A stretch of DNA of 64,000 nucleotides from Luteimonas sp. FCS-9 (lineage in GTDB: Bacteria > Pseudomonadota > Gammaproteobacteria > Xanthomonadales > Xanthomonadaceae), in assembly GCF_001014645.1 (NCBI RefSeq), contig NZ_LASZ01000018.1, positions 1 to 64,000 on the forward strand. Direction: 5' to 3'. Position 1 is the stretch's first letter. Every line of letters begins with the position of its first letter. The notes beneath the pieces are model-generated. The model saw only the letters and a program-made list of their open reading frames with translations, did no database searches and was not told the DNA's origin. This document shows positions 34,417-43,233 of the stretch, piece after piece. Position numbers and translations under genes: made by a program.

Positions 34417-34488
34417 CTGTAGGAGCGCGCTTGCGCGCGATGGGCATTCACGCGCAACACCCGATCGCGCGCGAGCGCGCTCCTACGG
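34417..34488. repeat. Inverted pair of dispersed palindromic repeats (REPIN-like), copy 3
   Basis: CTGTAGGAGCGCGCTTGCGC at 34417-34436 and its inverse (ending GCGCTCCTACGG) at 34463-34488 surround about 22 bp. The pair separates the ligase gene from the helicase gene in an otherwise compact operon. Confidence 0.85.
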
Positions 34489-34500
34489 GGCTCTCTGCCC

Positions 34501-36219
34501 TCACCGCGCGAGCGCCTGCAGCGTCTCGAGCCGGTCGGCGTCGGCGATCGCCTTGTCGCGGCGCCAGCGCAGGATCCTCGGGAAGCGCACGGCGATGCCG
34601 GACTTGTGCCGGCTCGAACGGTTGACCGCCTCGAAGCCCAGTTCGAACACGTGGTGCGCGGTGACCGAGCGCACCGGGCCGAAGCGCTCGAGGGTGTGCG
34701 CGCGGATCCACTTGTCGAGCGCGAGGATCTCGCGGTCGTCGAGTCCGGAGTAGGCCTTGGCGACCGGCACCAGTGCATCGCCGTCCCACAGCGCGAACGT
34801 ATAGTCGGTGTAGAGCGTGCTGCGCCGGCCGTGGCCGGCCTGGGCGTAGATCAGCACCGCGTCGATGGTCAGCGGGTCGATCTTCCATTTCCACCAGTCG
34901 CCGCGCCGCCGGCCGACCTGGTAGCGGGCATCGGCGCGCTTGAGCATCAGGCCCTCGACGCCGCGCGCGCGGGCATCGGCGCGCAGTGCGGCCGCCTGCG
35001 CCCAGTCGGCGGCGTCCACGCGCGGGGAGAGCACGATGCGCGGGTCCTCGTGCTCGGCGACCAGCGTCTCGAGCATCGCGCGCCGCTCGGCCTGCGGCCG
35101 GTCGCGCCAGTCCTCGCCGTCGAGCTCGAGCAGGTCGTAGACCTGCACGCGCACCGGGGTGTCGGCGAGCGTCTTGGGGCCCGGCTTGCGACGCTGGATG
35201 CGGGTCTGCAGCGCGGTGAAAGGCATCGGCGCGGGATCGCCCGGCCGCCAGGCCAGCAACTCGCCGTCGAACACGCAGTCGCGCGGCAGCGTCAACGCCG
35301 CGGCCTCGATCTCCGGGAAGCGGCCGTCGAGGCGTTCTTCGCCACGCGACCACAGCGCGATGTCCGCGCCGCGCCGGATCAGCTGCAGGCGGATGCCGTC
35401 CCACTTCCATTCCAGCAGCCAGTCGTCGATCGGGCCGAGCGCGCGGGCGACCGCATCGGGATCGTTGGCGAGCGCGGGCGCCGAAGCGTCCATGCCGTCC
35501 TCACCATCCGCGCCCGCGTCGGCGGGCCCGGCGGCGTCCTCGCCCGCTGCCGCAGGCCGCAGCGCCTGCTCCAGCGGCGAGGCCAGGAAGAACGGATACG
35601 GCTGGCGACGGTCGCCGGGCAGTTCGTCGGGCGAGAGCAGGTCGCGCAGGAAGGCCGCGCTCGGCGTCCAGCTGCCGAGCATGCGCTGGGCGATGCGCGC
35701 GATGTCCAGGCCGCTCATCTCCGCCAACGCCTGCTGCACCAGCCGCTGGGACACGCCCACGCGCAGCGCGCCGGTCAGCAGCTTGTTGAACACCAGGCGC
35801 TCGTCGAAGCACAGCGAGGCCCAGGCCTCGACCACCAGCGCCCGGCGGACCGCGGGATCGCGATTGGCGACCGGGATCAGCCGCCGTTCGATCCACTCCG
35901 CCAGCGACGCGTCCTCGGCCGGCACGGCCGGGTCGTCGAGCAGCAGCGCGAGCGTCTCGGCCAGGTCGCCGACCTGGTCGTAGCTGTCGTCGACCAGCCA
36001 GTCGGGCAGCTGCGCGGCCTCAGCGATCCACTCGCGCAGCTCGCGGGTGTTGGCGATGCGGCGGCCCGCGCCGGCGACCTTGCCGCCGGCCAGCAGGAAC
36101 AACGCCCAGGCCGCGTCGTGCGGCGGCGCGTCGCGGAAATAGGCCACCAGCGCCGCGCGCTTGTCGAGCGTGGCGGTGCTGCGGTCGAGTTCCCGGTACA
36201 GGCGGGCGAAGCGCCTCAT
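34501..36219 (-). CDS. ATP-dependent DNA ligase of the helicase/nuclease-associated type
   Basis: This 572-aa ligase seals nicks using ATP. The adenylation Lys272 is in LLEWKWDGIRL, with the later motifs FDGELLAW, EGLMLKR and WWKWKID; an N-terminal DNA-binding domain (about 1-210) contains FNKLLTGALRVGVS. An acidic, low-complexity linker near 230-265 (with AGEDAAGPADAGADGEDG) is longer than usual. The ATG at 36219 gives a family-like N-terminus (MRRFARLYREL). It starts 25 bp after the exonuclease gene and belongs to the four-gene repair set. The chromosome's essential NAD-dependent ligase is expected elsewhere. Confidence 0.93.
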   Translation of the reverse strand: MRRFARLYRELDRSTATLDKRAALVAYFRDAPPHDAAWALFLLAGGKVAGAGRRIANTRELREWIAEAAQLPDWLVDDSYDQVGDLAETLALLLDDPAVPAEDASLAEWIERRLIPVANRDPAVRRALVVEAWASLCFDERLVFNKLLTGALRVGVSQRLVQQALAEMSGLDIARIAQRMLGSWTPSAAFLRDLLSPDELPGDRRQPYPFFLASPLEQALRPAAAGEDAAGPADAGADGEDGMDASAPALANDPDAVARALGPIDDWLLEWKWDGIRLQLIRRGADIALWSRGEERLDGRFPEIEAAALTLPRDCVFDGELLAWRPGDPAPMPFTALQTRIQRRKPGPKTLADTPVRVQVYDLLELDGEDWRDRPQAERRAMLETLVAEHEDPRIVLSPRVDAADWAQAAALRADARARGVEGLMLKRADARYQVGRRRGDWWKWKIDPLTIDAVLIYAQAGHGRRSTLYTDYTFALWDGDALVPVAKAYSGLDDREILALDKWIRAHTLERFGPVRSVTAHHVFELGFEAVNRSSRHKSGIAVRFPRILRWRRDKAIADADRLETLQALAR

Positions 36220-36244
36220 GCGCGCGTCCCCGGGTGCCGGCCGG

Positions 36245-37282
36245 TCATTCCTCGCCCCCGAAATCGGTGCGGAACGCCTCGGCCGCGATGCCGTCCTCGC
36301 GCAGTGCGCGGATGATCGCATCGGTGTTGCCGTGGGTCGCGATCACGCGCGTGGCGCCGGTCTCGCGGACGGTCCGCATCAGGTCGGGCCAGTCGGCGTG
36401 GTCGGAGACGATGAAGCCACGGTCGTAGTTGCGTCGGCGGCGGTTGCCGCGGATGCGCATCCAGCCCGACGCGAAGCCCTGCTGCGCGCGGCGGAACCGG
36501 CGCATCCACGCGCTGCCGGCCGCAGACGGCGGCGCGATGACCAGCTGGCCGGCGAAGTCCGCGCCGCGGTCGGTCTCGGCGACCGGCCGCGTGTCGAGCA
36601 TCGCGATGCCGGCGCGCCGGTAGACCTCCACGCCGGCTGCGACCGCGCCGTGCAGCAGCGCCGGCCGGTCGGTATGCGCCGCCAGCTCGGCCAGCACGCG
36701 CTGCGCCTTGCCCAGCGCGTAGCAGAACAGCACCGCCGCCTCGCCGCGCGCCTCGCACTGCGCGCGCCACTGTTCGATCTCGCGCGCGACCTCCGCGGTG
36801 TCGGGCCAGCGGTAGACCGGCAGGCCGAACGTGGCCTCGGTGATGAAGGTGTCGCAGCGCACGACCTCGAACGGCGCGCAGGTCGGGTCGTGCTGGCGCT
36901 TGTAGTCGCCCGACGCCACCCAGACCTCGCCGTCGACCTCCACGCGCACCTGGGCCGAGCCGAGCACGTGGCCGGCCGGATGCAGCGAAACGGTCGCCGC
37001 GCCCATCCCGAACGGCTCGCCGTACTCGTGCGCGGCGTAGATCTGCTCGCCCAGGCGCCATTCGAGGATCGGCAGCCCGGCGCGCGTGGTGTGGTAGGCG
37101 CCCATGCCGGTGCGCGCATGGTCGCCGTGGCCGTGGGTGATCACCGCACGCGGCACCGGCCGCCACGGATCGATGTGGAAGTCGCCCGCCGGGCAGTACA
37201 GGCCTTCGGGGCGCAGCTGGATCAGGTCGTCGGGCCGCCGCTGCGCGGTGCGGGCGGCGGGAGACGGGTGCGAGGCGGCCAT
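36245..37282 (-). CDS. Ligase-associated exonuclease, metallo-beta-lactamase fold
   Basis: This 345-aa protein has the metallo-beta-lactamase/beta-CASP layout seen in DNA and RNA processing nucleases. The metal motif is THGHGDHA (His50, His52, Asp54, His55), followed by HPAGHVLGSAQV, the SGDYKRQ motif and a late VSDHADW. It is the first gene of the ligase cluster and matches the DNA damage response exonuclease of that set. The ATG at 37282 begins a short Ala/Arg-rich leader; a longer frame from 37360 is less likely. Confidence 0.92.
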   Translation of the reverse strand: MAASHPSPAARTAQRRPDDLIQLRPEGLYCPAGDFHIDPWRPVPRAVITHGHGDHARTGMGAYHTTRAGLPILEWRLGEQIYAAHEYGEPFGMGAATVSLHPAGHVLGSAQVRVEVDGEVWVASGDYKRQHDPTCAPFEVVRCDTFITEATFGLPVYRWPDTAEVAREIEQWRAQCEARGEAAVLFCYALGKAQRVLAELAAHTDRPALLHGAVAAGVEVYRRAGIAMLDTRPVAETDRGADFAGQLVIAPPSAAGSAWMRRFRRAQQGFASGWMRIRGNRRRRNYDRGFIVSDHADWPDLMRTVRETGATRVIATHGNTDAIIRALREDGIAAEAFRTDFGGEE

Positions 37283-37340
37283 GCCGGCAGTCTGGTTCGG
37301 CCGCCGTGCACGCGGTGCCAAGCCGCCGCGCCCCTTCCGC

Positions 37341-40300
37341 TCAGTCCGGCCCGTCGCCAAGCCCGCCGCCCTGGTGGACGGGACGCCAGCTGTGGGCCAG
37401 CGCGTCGGCCAGCATCTCGCCGGTCAGCGGCTTGCGGAGGAACCCGTCGAAGCCGGCCGCGCGCGCCGCCGGCTCGGCCTCGGCGTCGGCACGCGCGGTC
37501 ACCGCGACCAGCGGCCGGTCGAAGCCTTGTCCGCGCAGCATGCCGGCCAGCGTCAGGCCGTCGATGCCCGGCAGGTCCAGGTCCAGCAGCGCGATGTCGA
37601 ACTCGCGCGTGCCGACCTCGGTCAGCGCGGCCAGGCCGTGCATCGCATGCGCCACCTGATGGCCCTGCGACTCGAGCAGGCCGCGGATCACGTCGGCGAC
37701 GGTCTGGTCGTCCTCGACCAGCAGGACCACCAGCCCGACGGCCGCGGTGATGCGCTCGTGCCCGTCGAAGCGCGTGCGCCGGGGCGGGGTGACGACCTCG
37801 GCCAGCGGCAGCGCGACCGTGAAGCGGGTGCCTTCGCCCGGCGTGCTGTCGACCTCGATCCGGCCGCCCATCGCCAGCGACAGTTCCTGGCTGATCGCCA
37901 GGCCCAGCCCGCTGCCGCCGTAGCGCGCCGCGGTCCGGGCGCCCTCGGCCTGCTCGAAGCGCCGGAACAGCCGCCGGCGCTGCTCGGCGCTGAGGCCGGG
38001 CCCGGTGTCGCTGATCTGGAACGTGAGCCCGTCGGGCGCGCCCGCGATGCGCAGCCCGACCTGGCCGCTGTCGGTGAACTTGATCGCGTTGCCGATCAGG
38101 TTCAGCAGGATCTGCCGCACCCGCACCGCGTCGCCGTGCACCCACGCCGGCACGCCGTCGCCGAACGCGACGTCGAAGCCCAGCGCCTTGTGCCGGGCCA
38201 TCGGCGCGCACAGCGACACGATGTCCTGGATCAGCGCATGCAGGTCGAACGGCTGCGGGTCGAGCTCGAGCTTGCCGGCCTCGATCCGCGCCAGGTCGAG
38301 CGCGTCGTTGACCAGCCGCATCAGGTGGTCGCCTGCGCGCCGGATCGATTCGGTGTAGCCGCGCTGCCGGTCGTCGAGCGGCGTGTCGAGCAGCAATTCG
38401 CTCATGCCCAGCACGCCGGTCATCGGTGTGCGCACCTCGTGGCCGAGCGTGGCCAGGAAGCGGCTCTTGGCCAGCGACGCCTGCTCGGCGAGCTCGCGCT
38501 GGCGCTCGGCCAGCTGCAGTTCCGCGCGGCGGCGCACGCGACGGCGGTAGGCCAGCGCGCCCCACACCGACAGCAGCACCACGACGCCGGCCAGCGCCGT
38601 CAGCGCCCACCAGGTCCGCCACCACGGCGGCAGCACGCGGAACCGCAGCTCGTGCATCGGCGCCGCGTTGCCGTAGGCGTCGCTGGCGCGGATGCGCAGC
38701 ACGTAGCTGCCGGCGCGCAGGCCGGAGAACACGCGGTCGCCGCTCGCGCCCTGGTCGACCCAGCCGGTGTCCAGGCCGTCGAGCCAGGTCCAGTAGCGAT
38801 TCGATCCCGGGTCGTCGTAGGCCAGCAGCCGGGCCGAGACGCGGAACTCGCGATCGTCGGGGAACAGCTCCGGTCGCGCGTCGTCGAGCCGGTGCCACAG
38901 GCCGTCGCGGCGGACCTCCAGCCCGAGCACGCGCAGCTTCGGCTCCTCGGCGCGCCCGGTTTCCTCGGACGCGGTGTTGATAATCGCCACCGAATCGACC
39001 GCCGTGCCGGCCGCGAGCAGCCCGCCCCGGCTGACCGCGATCGAGCGGAACAGCATCTCCTGCGACGACAGGCCGTGTTCGCTGCCGTAGCGGCGCATCC
39101 GCCGGTCCTGCGGGTCCCAGCGGTAGAGGCCGCGCCGGGTCGAGACCCAGACCCGGCCGCGCACGTCCACCGCCAGCCCCATCGGCATCACTGCCGGCAA
39201 CCCCTCGCGCGGGCCGATCCGCTCCTGCCGCGCCCATGCGCCGTCCTGGCGGCGCCACCGCTCGAGCCCGTCGCGGCCGGCCGCCCAGACGGTGTCCTCG
39301 CCCTGCGCGGCGACCGCGTAGTAGGGCTGCTCGCCGCTGACGATCACGAACCGGCGCGCCTGCGCATCGAAGTAGCCCAGTCCCGGCACCGACGCCGCCC
39401 ATGCGGTGTTGTCGGGCGCCACGTCGAAGCCGTAGACGCCCTCGTGGACCAGCGGGTCGTCGCCAGCCTGCCACAGCAGGCGCCCGGTCTCGCCGTCGCG
39501 GTGCTCGACGCCGAACCCGCCCATGCTGCCGGTCCACAGCGTGCCGTCGGGCGCGGCGCGGACGATGTTGTAGCCCACCCCGTGCGCCACCGAGGTGCCC
39601 GGCTCGCCGACCCACTCGCTCAGCGTGCCGTCGCGCCCGTGGCGGAACAGGCCGCCAACATGGCCGATCCACAGCACGCCGCTGCGGGTCTCGGCCATGC
39701 CGAGGATGCGCTGGTTGGCCAGGCGCGCCCGCGCCGCGCCGTCGAGCCGGGAGACCTGCAGCGCCTGGTCGACGTGCTCGACGACGCCGGTCTCCGAGCC
39801 CAGCCACAGTCCGCCGTCGTTGGCCGGCGCGATCGTCGCGTAGCCGTGGCCCTGCAGCCCGCGCTCGCCGCGCACCAGTTCGGCCACGTGGCGCCAGTCC
39901 GAGCGCAGGAAGCCGACCCCCTCGCCGGGTGCGGAGGCCCACAGCGCACCATCGGACTGCAGGAACATCGCGCGTGCCGGGAACGGTCGCGACGCGTCGC
40001 GCCCGACCGGCACCGGCGTCGGGATGCCGTCCTCCGACAGCCGCCACAGGCCGCGGCGGGTGCCCAGCCAGTAGCCGCCGCGCGGGTCGGCGAGCATCGA
40101 CAGCACGTTGTTGGGCCGGGCGAACATGCCCGACCACGGGCGCCAGTGCCACTGGCCGTCGCGCGTCCGCACGAACAGCCCGCGCGCGCTCGAGGCCCAG
40201 ACCTCGTCGCCCATCGCCTGCACGTCGGTCACCGTCAGCGGAATGTCGCCGCCGGGCAGCGGCTCGCGCCACACGCGCCGGCCGTCGTAGCGGGCCAGGC

Positions 40301-40889
40301 CGGCCATCGTCGCGATCCACAGCGTGCCGTCGGCATCGAACGACAGGCTCACGACGTTGTCGCTGGGCAGCGTGCGCGGGTCGTCGGGATCGTGGCGCAG
40401 GTGCACGAGGCTGCCGTCGGCGCGCAGGCCGTAGACGCCGTCCGTGCCCAGGCCCATCCAGATCTCGCCCGGCCGGCTGGCGAAGTCCCACACATCGCCC
40501 AGCCGCGCGTCGGGATAGGCGTCGATGCGGTAGGGCCGGAAGCCGGCGCGGTCGCGTTCCATGACCGCGACCCCGCCCTCCTGCGCCGCCACCCACACCC
40601 GGTCCTCGTGATCGACGTGCAGCGCCTGCAGATGGTTGCCCGGGAACGCGTCGGCAGCCTCGGGATCGTGCTGCCAGACGATGAAGCCGTCGCCGTCGTA
40701 GCGGGCCAGGCCGTCGGCCGTGGCGATCCACACGAACCCGTCGCTGTCCTGTGCGATGCCGGTGACGTCGGACGTGGGCAGGCCGTCGGCGACGCCGAGC
40801 ACGCGCAGGCGCGGCATTTCCGGCGTGGCGGCCAGACCGCTGCAGGCGAGCATCCAGATCAGCGCCAGAGCGGCGACACGTTTCCACAT
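37341..40889 (-). CDS. Propeller-type hybrid histidine kinase (one-component sensor)
   Basis: This 1182-aa protein starts with a signal-like hydrophobic stretch ending in LACS. It continues with a long periplasmic sensor of repeated two-component propeller blades (for example [20 protein letters not shown]; the W-I/V-x-T-x-x-GL pattern recurs). Next come a Y_Y_Y beta domain, one transmembrane helix near residue 745, a HisKA domain with His817 in [11 protein letters not shown], a HATPase_c domain (NAIKF, DTGPGL and GGSGLGLAI) and a receiver with [11 protein letters not shown]. There is no AraC-type output domain and no HPt. The receiver would need a separate phosphotransfer partner, which is not nearby. 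Ligands of this family are often sugars or oligomers, but none can be inferred here. Confidence 0.9.
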   Translation of the reverse strand: MWKRVAALALIWMLACSGLAATPEMPRLRVLGVADGLPTSDVTGIAQDSDGFVWIATADGLARYDGDGFIVWQHDPEAADAFPGNHLQALHVDHEDRVWVAAQEGGVAVMERDRAGFRPYRIDAYPDARLGDVWDFASRPGEIWMGLGTDGVYGLRADGSLVHLRHDPDDPRTLPSDNVVSLSFDADGTLWIATMAGLARYDGRRVWREPLPGGDIPLTVTDVQAMGDEVWASSARGLFVRTRDGQWHWRPWSGMFARPNNVLSMLADPRGGYWLGTRRGLWRLSEDGIPTPVPVGRDASRPFPARAMFLQSDGALWASAPGEGVGFLRSDWRHVAELVRGERGLQGHGYATIAPANDGGLWLGSETGVVEHVDQALQVSRLDGAARARLANQRILGMAETRSGVLWIGHVGGLFRHGRDGTLSEWVGEPGTSVAHGVGYNIVRAAPDGTLWTGSMGGFGVEHRDGETGRLLWQAGDDPLVHEGVYGFDVAPDNTAWAASVPGLGYFDAQARRFVIVSGEQPYYAVAAQGEDTVWAAGRDGLERWRRQDGAWARQERIGPREGLPAVMPMGLAVDVRGRVWVSTRRGLYRWDPQDRRMRRYGSEHGLSSQEMLFRSIAVSRGGLLAAGTAVDSVAIINTASEETGRAEEPKLRVLGLEVRRDGLWHRLDDARPELFPDDREFRVSARLLAYDDPGSNRYWTWLDGLDTGWVDQGASGDRVFSGLRAGSYVLRIRASDAYGNAAPMHELRFRVLPPWWRTWWALTALAGVVVLLSVWGALAYRRRVRRRAELQLAERQRELAEQASLAKSRFLATLGHEVRTPMTGVLGMSELLLDTPLDDRQRGYTESIRRAGDHLMRLVNDALDLARIEAGKLELDPQPFDLHALIQDIVSLCAPMARHKALGFDVAFGDGVPAWVHGDAVRVRQILLNLIGNAIKFTDSGQVGLRIAGAPDGLTFQISDTGPGLSAEQRRRLFRRFEQAEGARTAARYGGSGLGLAISQELSLAMGGRIEVDSTPGEGTRFTVALPLAEVVTPPRRTRFDGHERITAAVGLVVLLVEDDQTVADVIRGLLESQGHQVAHAMHGLAALTEVGTREFDIALLDLDLPGIDGLTLAGMLRGQGFDRPLVAVTARADAEAEPAARAAGFDGFLRKPLTGEMLADALAHSWRPVHQGGGLGDGPD

Positions 40890-40996
40890 AGGCCCGACAT
40901 CCCTTTCCGCGCGGCGTGCCCGCGGCGGTCGATGCTCGCAACGCATCGTCCCGGATGCAAGCCGGCCCGCGGCTGCGCGCCGGCGCGTTTCGTGCC

Positions 40997-41002
40997 TAGA
41001 AT
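40997..41002 (+). promoter_or_regulatory. -10-like TAGAAT six bases before yceI-1 ATG
   Basis: TAGAAT ends six bases before the ATG at 41009, which supports that ATG over the ATG at 41042. Confidence 0.5.
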
Positions 41003-41008
41003 CCCCGC

Positions 41009-41722
41009 ATGCCGCCCCGCGGCGACCGGACCACCACGACGATGCGACTGCCGCGCCGCCTGCTCGTCCCCTGCCTGCTGCTGGCGCTGGCCTGCGCGCC
41101 GGCGGCCGCGCGGCCTGTGCACTACGCGCTCGACCCGGTCCACACGCGGGTGATGCTGGAGATCGATCACGCCGGGCTGTCGAAGGCGATCGGCACGGTG
41201 TCGGGCAGCACCGGAACGCTGGTCTTCGATCCCGCGGACTGGTCGAGCGCGCGGGTCGAGGTCTCGATCCCGGTCGAGCGCGTCGGCTTCGGCGACGACA
41301 GGTGGAACAGCGCGACCCGCGCGCGCAACCTGCTCGATGCCGAGCGCCACCCGATGGCGACGTTCGTCTCCACCCGTATCGAGCCGATCGACGCGCACCG
41401 CGCGATCGTCCACGGCACGCTGACGCTGCGCGGGGTCGCCCGCGAGATCGCGCTCGACGCGACGTTCAACGCCGCCCGCCGCCATCCGATGCCGCCGTTC
41501 CGGCGCATGGTCGGCTTCTCGGCGACCACGCAGCTCTCGCGCGCGGACTTCGGCATCGACGCCTGGCCGTCGATGATCGGCGATGCCGTCGGCCTGCGGA
41601 TCGAGCTCGAGGCGGTGCGCGACCGTGGCGCCGGGCGCGACGACGCGGACACCGACCTGGAGGCGGAGGCGCAGGGCGCCGGCGCCGAGGCCGACGCGCG
41701 CGACACAGGCGGCCCGCGATGA
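41009..41722 (+). CDS. YceI-family exported protein, first copy
   Basis: This 237-aa periplasmic protein has a signal peptide and a YceI lipocalin-like beta barrel, which in other members binds isoprenoids such as a polyprenyl quinone. The family opening is [20 protein letters not shown], followed by the [18 protein letters not shown] stretch and [16 protein letters not shown]. The acidic tail ([12 protein letters not shown]) after the barrel is unusual. I used the ATG at 41009 because a -10-like hexamer precedes it by six bases. The gene ends in an ATGA overlap with the cytochrome gene. Confidence 0.85.
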   Translation: MPPRGDRTTTTMRLPRRLLVPCLLLALACAPAAARPVHYALDPVHTRVMLEIDHAGLSKAIGTVSGSTGTLVFDPADWSSARVEVSIPVERVGFGDDRWNSATRARNLLDAERHPMATFVSTRIEPIDAHRAIVHGTLTLRGVAREIALDATFNAARRHPMPPFRRMVGFSATTQLSRADFGIDAWPSMIGDAVGLRIELEAVRDRGAGRDDADTDLEAEAQGAGAEADARDTGGPR

Positions 41723-42297
41723 CCCTGAGGAACGTCGACCGCTGGGGTCCGGTCAGCCAGTTGCTGCACTGGGCCGTCGTGCTGCTGATCCTGGCCACCG
41801 GCCTGATCGGCCTGCTGATGGGCGACATGCGCGCCAGTCCGGCCAAGGTGCAGGTCTACGCGCTGCACAAGTCGCTGGGGCTGACGATCCTGGCGCTGGC
41901 GATCCTGCGCCTGGGCTGGCGGCTGTTCGCGGGTGCGCCGCCGCCGGTGCCCGGCACCCCGCGCTGGCAGGACCGCATCGCCGCGCTCACGCACTGGCTG
42001 CTGTACGCGCTGCTGCTGGCGATCCCGCTCAGCGGCTGGACGTTCAACTCGGCCGCCGGCTATCCGCTGCAGTGGTTCGGCCTGTTCAACCTGCCCGCGC
42101 TGGTCGCGCGCAGCCAGGAGCTGCGAAACGCCGCCGGCCAGGCGCACGAGGTGCTGTTCTGGGCGCTGGTCGGTCTGGCCCTGCTGCACGTCGCCGCCGC
42201 GCTCTACCACCACGTGTTCCTGCGCGACGCCACGCTGACGCGGATGCTGCCGCGCCGCCGGCCGCGTTCCGCCTCCCCGACGCCCCTCCAGGACTGA
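41719..42297 (+). CDS. Cytochrome b561-family membrane protein
   Basis: This 192-aa inner-membrane protein with four transmembrane helices has the His residues expected for haem b binding: QLLHWAVVLL in helix 1, YALHKSLGLT in helix 2, ALTHWLLYALLL, and VAAALYHHVFLRD near the end. This is the bacterial CybB-type b561 pattern; in the family it passes electrons from quinol. It overlaps the preceding yceI gene by 4 bp and is followed by a second yceI gene after four bases, so the three are one unit. Confidence 0.92.
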   Translation: MTLRNVDRWGPVSQLLHWAVVLLILATGLIGLLMGDMRASPAKVQVYALHKSLGLTILALAILRLGWRLFAGAPPPVPGTPRWQDRIAALTHWLLYALLLAIPLSGWTFNSAAGYPLQWFGLFNLPALVARSQELRNAAGQAHEVLFWALVGLALLHVAAALYHHVFLRDATLTRMLPRRRPRSASPTPLQD

Positions 42298-42301
42298 CCC
42301 C

Positions 42302-42862
42302 ATGCCGCACGCCCCGCGTTTCCTGATCGCCGCCGCGCTCGCCGCCGCGCTGCCGCTGTCCGCCTCCGCCGCCGACTACGTCCAGGCCGCCGGCTCGTCG
42401 CTGGCCTTCGCCGGCAAATATCAGGGCGAGGTCTTCAGCGGCACATTCCCCGGCTTCCGCACCACGTTCGCGTTCGATCCGGCCGACCTGTCGGGCGCGC
42501 GGCTCGCGGTGACGATCCCGATCGCGACCGCGACCACCCGCAACGACGACTACGACGGGGAGATGCGCGGCCCGTCGTTCTTCGACGCCGCCCGCTTCGC
42601 CCAGGCCACGTACACCGCGACCCGGTTCCGCGACCTCGGCGAGGGCCGTTACGCCGCCGACGGCGAACTGGAACTGCGCGGCGTGCGCAAGCCGGTCACG
42701 CTGACCTTCACCTGGACCCCGGGCGCGCGGCCGCTGCTGTCGGGCAACGCGACCGTGCGCCGGCTGGACTTCGGCGTCGGCGGCGGCGAGTGGGCCGACA
42801 CCGGCACGATCCCCGACGAGATCGCGGTCGCCACGCGGGTGTACCTCAGGCCGGCGGACTGA
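42302..42862 (+). CDS. YceI-family exported protein, second copy
   Basis: This 186-aa protein has a signal peptide (cleavage near SASA-AD) and a YceI barrel: SSLAFAGKYQGEVFSGTFPG, RNDDYDGEMRGPSFFDAARF and GELELRGVRKPVTLTFTW match the family. It has no acidic tail, unlike the copy upstream. It starts four bases after the cytochrome stop. The two YceI barrels flanking a b561 suggest a quinone or isoprenoid handling unit at the membrane. Confidence 0.88.
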   Translation: MPHAPRFLIAAALAAALPLSASAADYVQAAGSSLAFAGKYQGEVFSGTFPGFRTTFAFDPADLSGARLAVTIPIATATTRNDDYDGEMRGPSFFDAARFAQATYTATRFRDLGEGRYAADGELELRGVRKPVTLTFTWTPGARPLLSGNATVRRLDFGVGGGEWADTGTIPDEIAVATRVYLRPAD

Positions 42863-42875
42863 CGCATCGGGCGCG

Positions 42876-42899
42876 CGTCGCCGGACCCGCCCGGCGACG
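42876..42899. terminator. Bidirectional hairpin between yceI-2 and the glutaredoxin-like gene
   Basis: CGTCGCCGG and CCGGCGACG form a perfect 9-bp stem with a 6-nt loop between convergent gene ends. No T-tract is present. Confidence 0.5.
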
Positions 42900-42935
42900 T
42901 CGGCGCAGGCCGCGGCGCGGGGTCCGCTCCGCAGG

Positions 42936-43184
42936 TCAGTCCTGCGCTCGCGCGCCCAGCAGCCGGCCGACCGCCGCGGCGTCGAACGGCCAGTCCAGCT
43001 CGACCCCGAGCGCGGCGTCGCGCAGCACCGGCACGCGGATGCCGTAACGCGCTTCGAGGGTGTCGTCGCCGTCGATGAACACGCTGTCGAACGCGGGCGC
43101 CCGCGCCTGCGCCAGCACGTCGAGGGCGAGGTCGCACAGGTGGCAGTCGTCGCGCTGGTACAGGATCAGGACGGAGGCTGTCAT
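42936..43184 (-). CDS. Glutaredoxin-like DUF836 protein
   Basis: This 82-aa thioredoxin-fold protein has the redox motif DDCHLCDLA (CxxC) at the N-terminal end of helix 1 and a cis-Pro segment IRVPVLRDA. Members of this short family often sit near central metabolism genes, and their partner is unknown. The ATG at 43184 begins MTASVLILY, directly at the first strand. It is divergent from sdaA across 49 bp. Confidence 0.88.
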   Translation of the reverse strand: MTASVLILYQRDDCHLCDLALDVLAQARAPAFDSVFIDGDDTLEARYGIRVPVLRDAALGVELDWPFDAAAVGRLLGARAQD

Positions 43185-43221
43185 GCGGCGTCGCGTCAGG
43201 CGTGGGACGGGGAGCGGCCCG

Positions 43222-43227
43222 TAGAAT
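43222..43227 (+). promoter_or_regulatory. -10-like TAGAAT six bases before sdaA ATG
   Basis: TAGAAT ends six bases before the ATG at 43234; no Shine-Dalgarno sequence is visible. Confidence 0.5.
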
Positions 43228-43233
43228 AGCGCG

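Noticed and set aside
37104-41153. A 1349-codon plus-strand frame opposite the hybrid kinase
   Set aside because: It has low-complexity, Arg/Ala/His-rich translation and no motif. The minus-strand frame carries clear kinase, receiver and propeller sequences.
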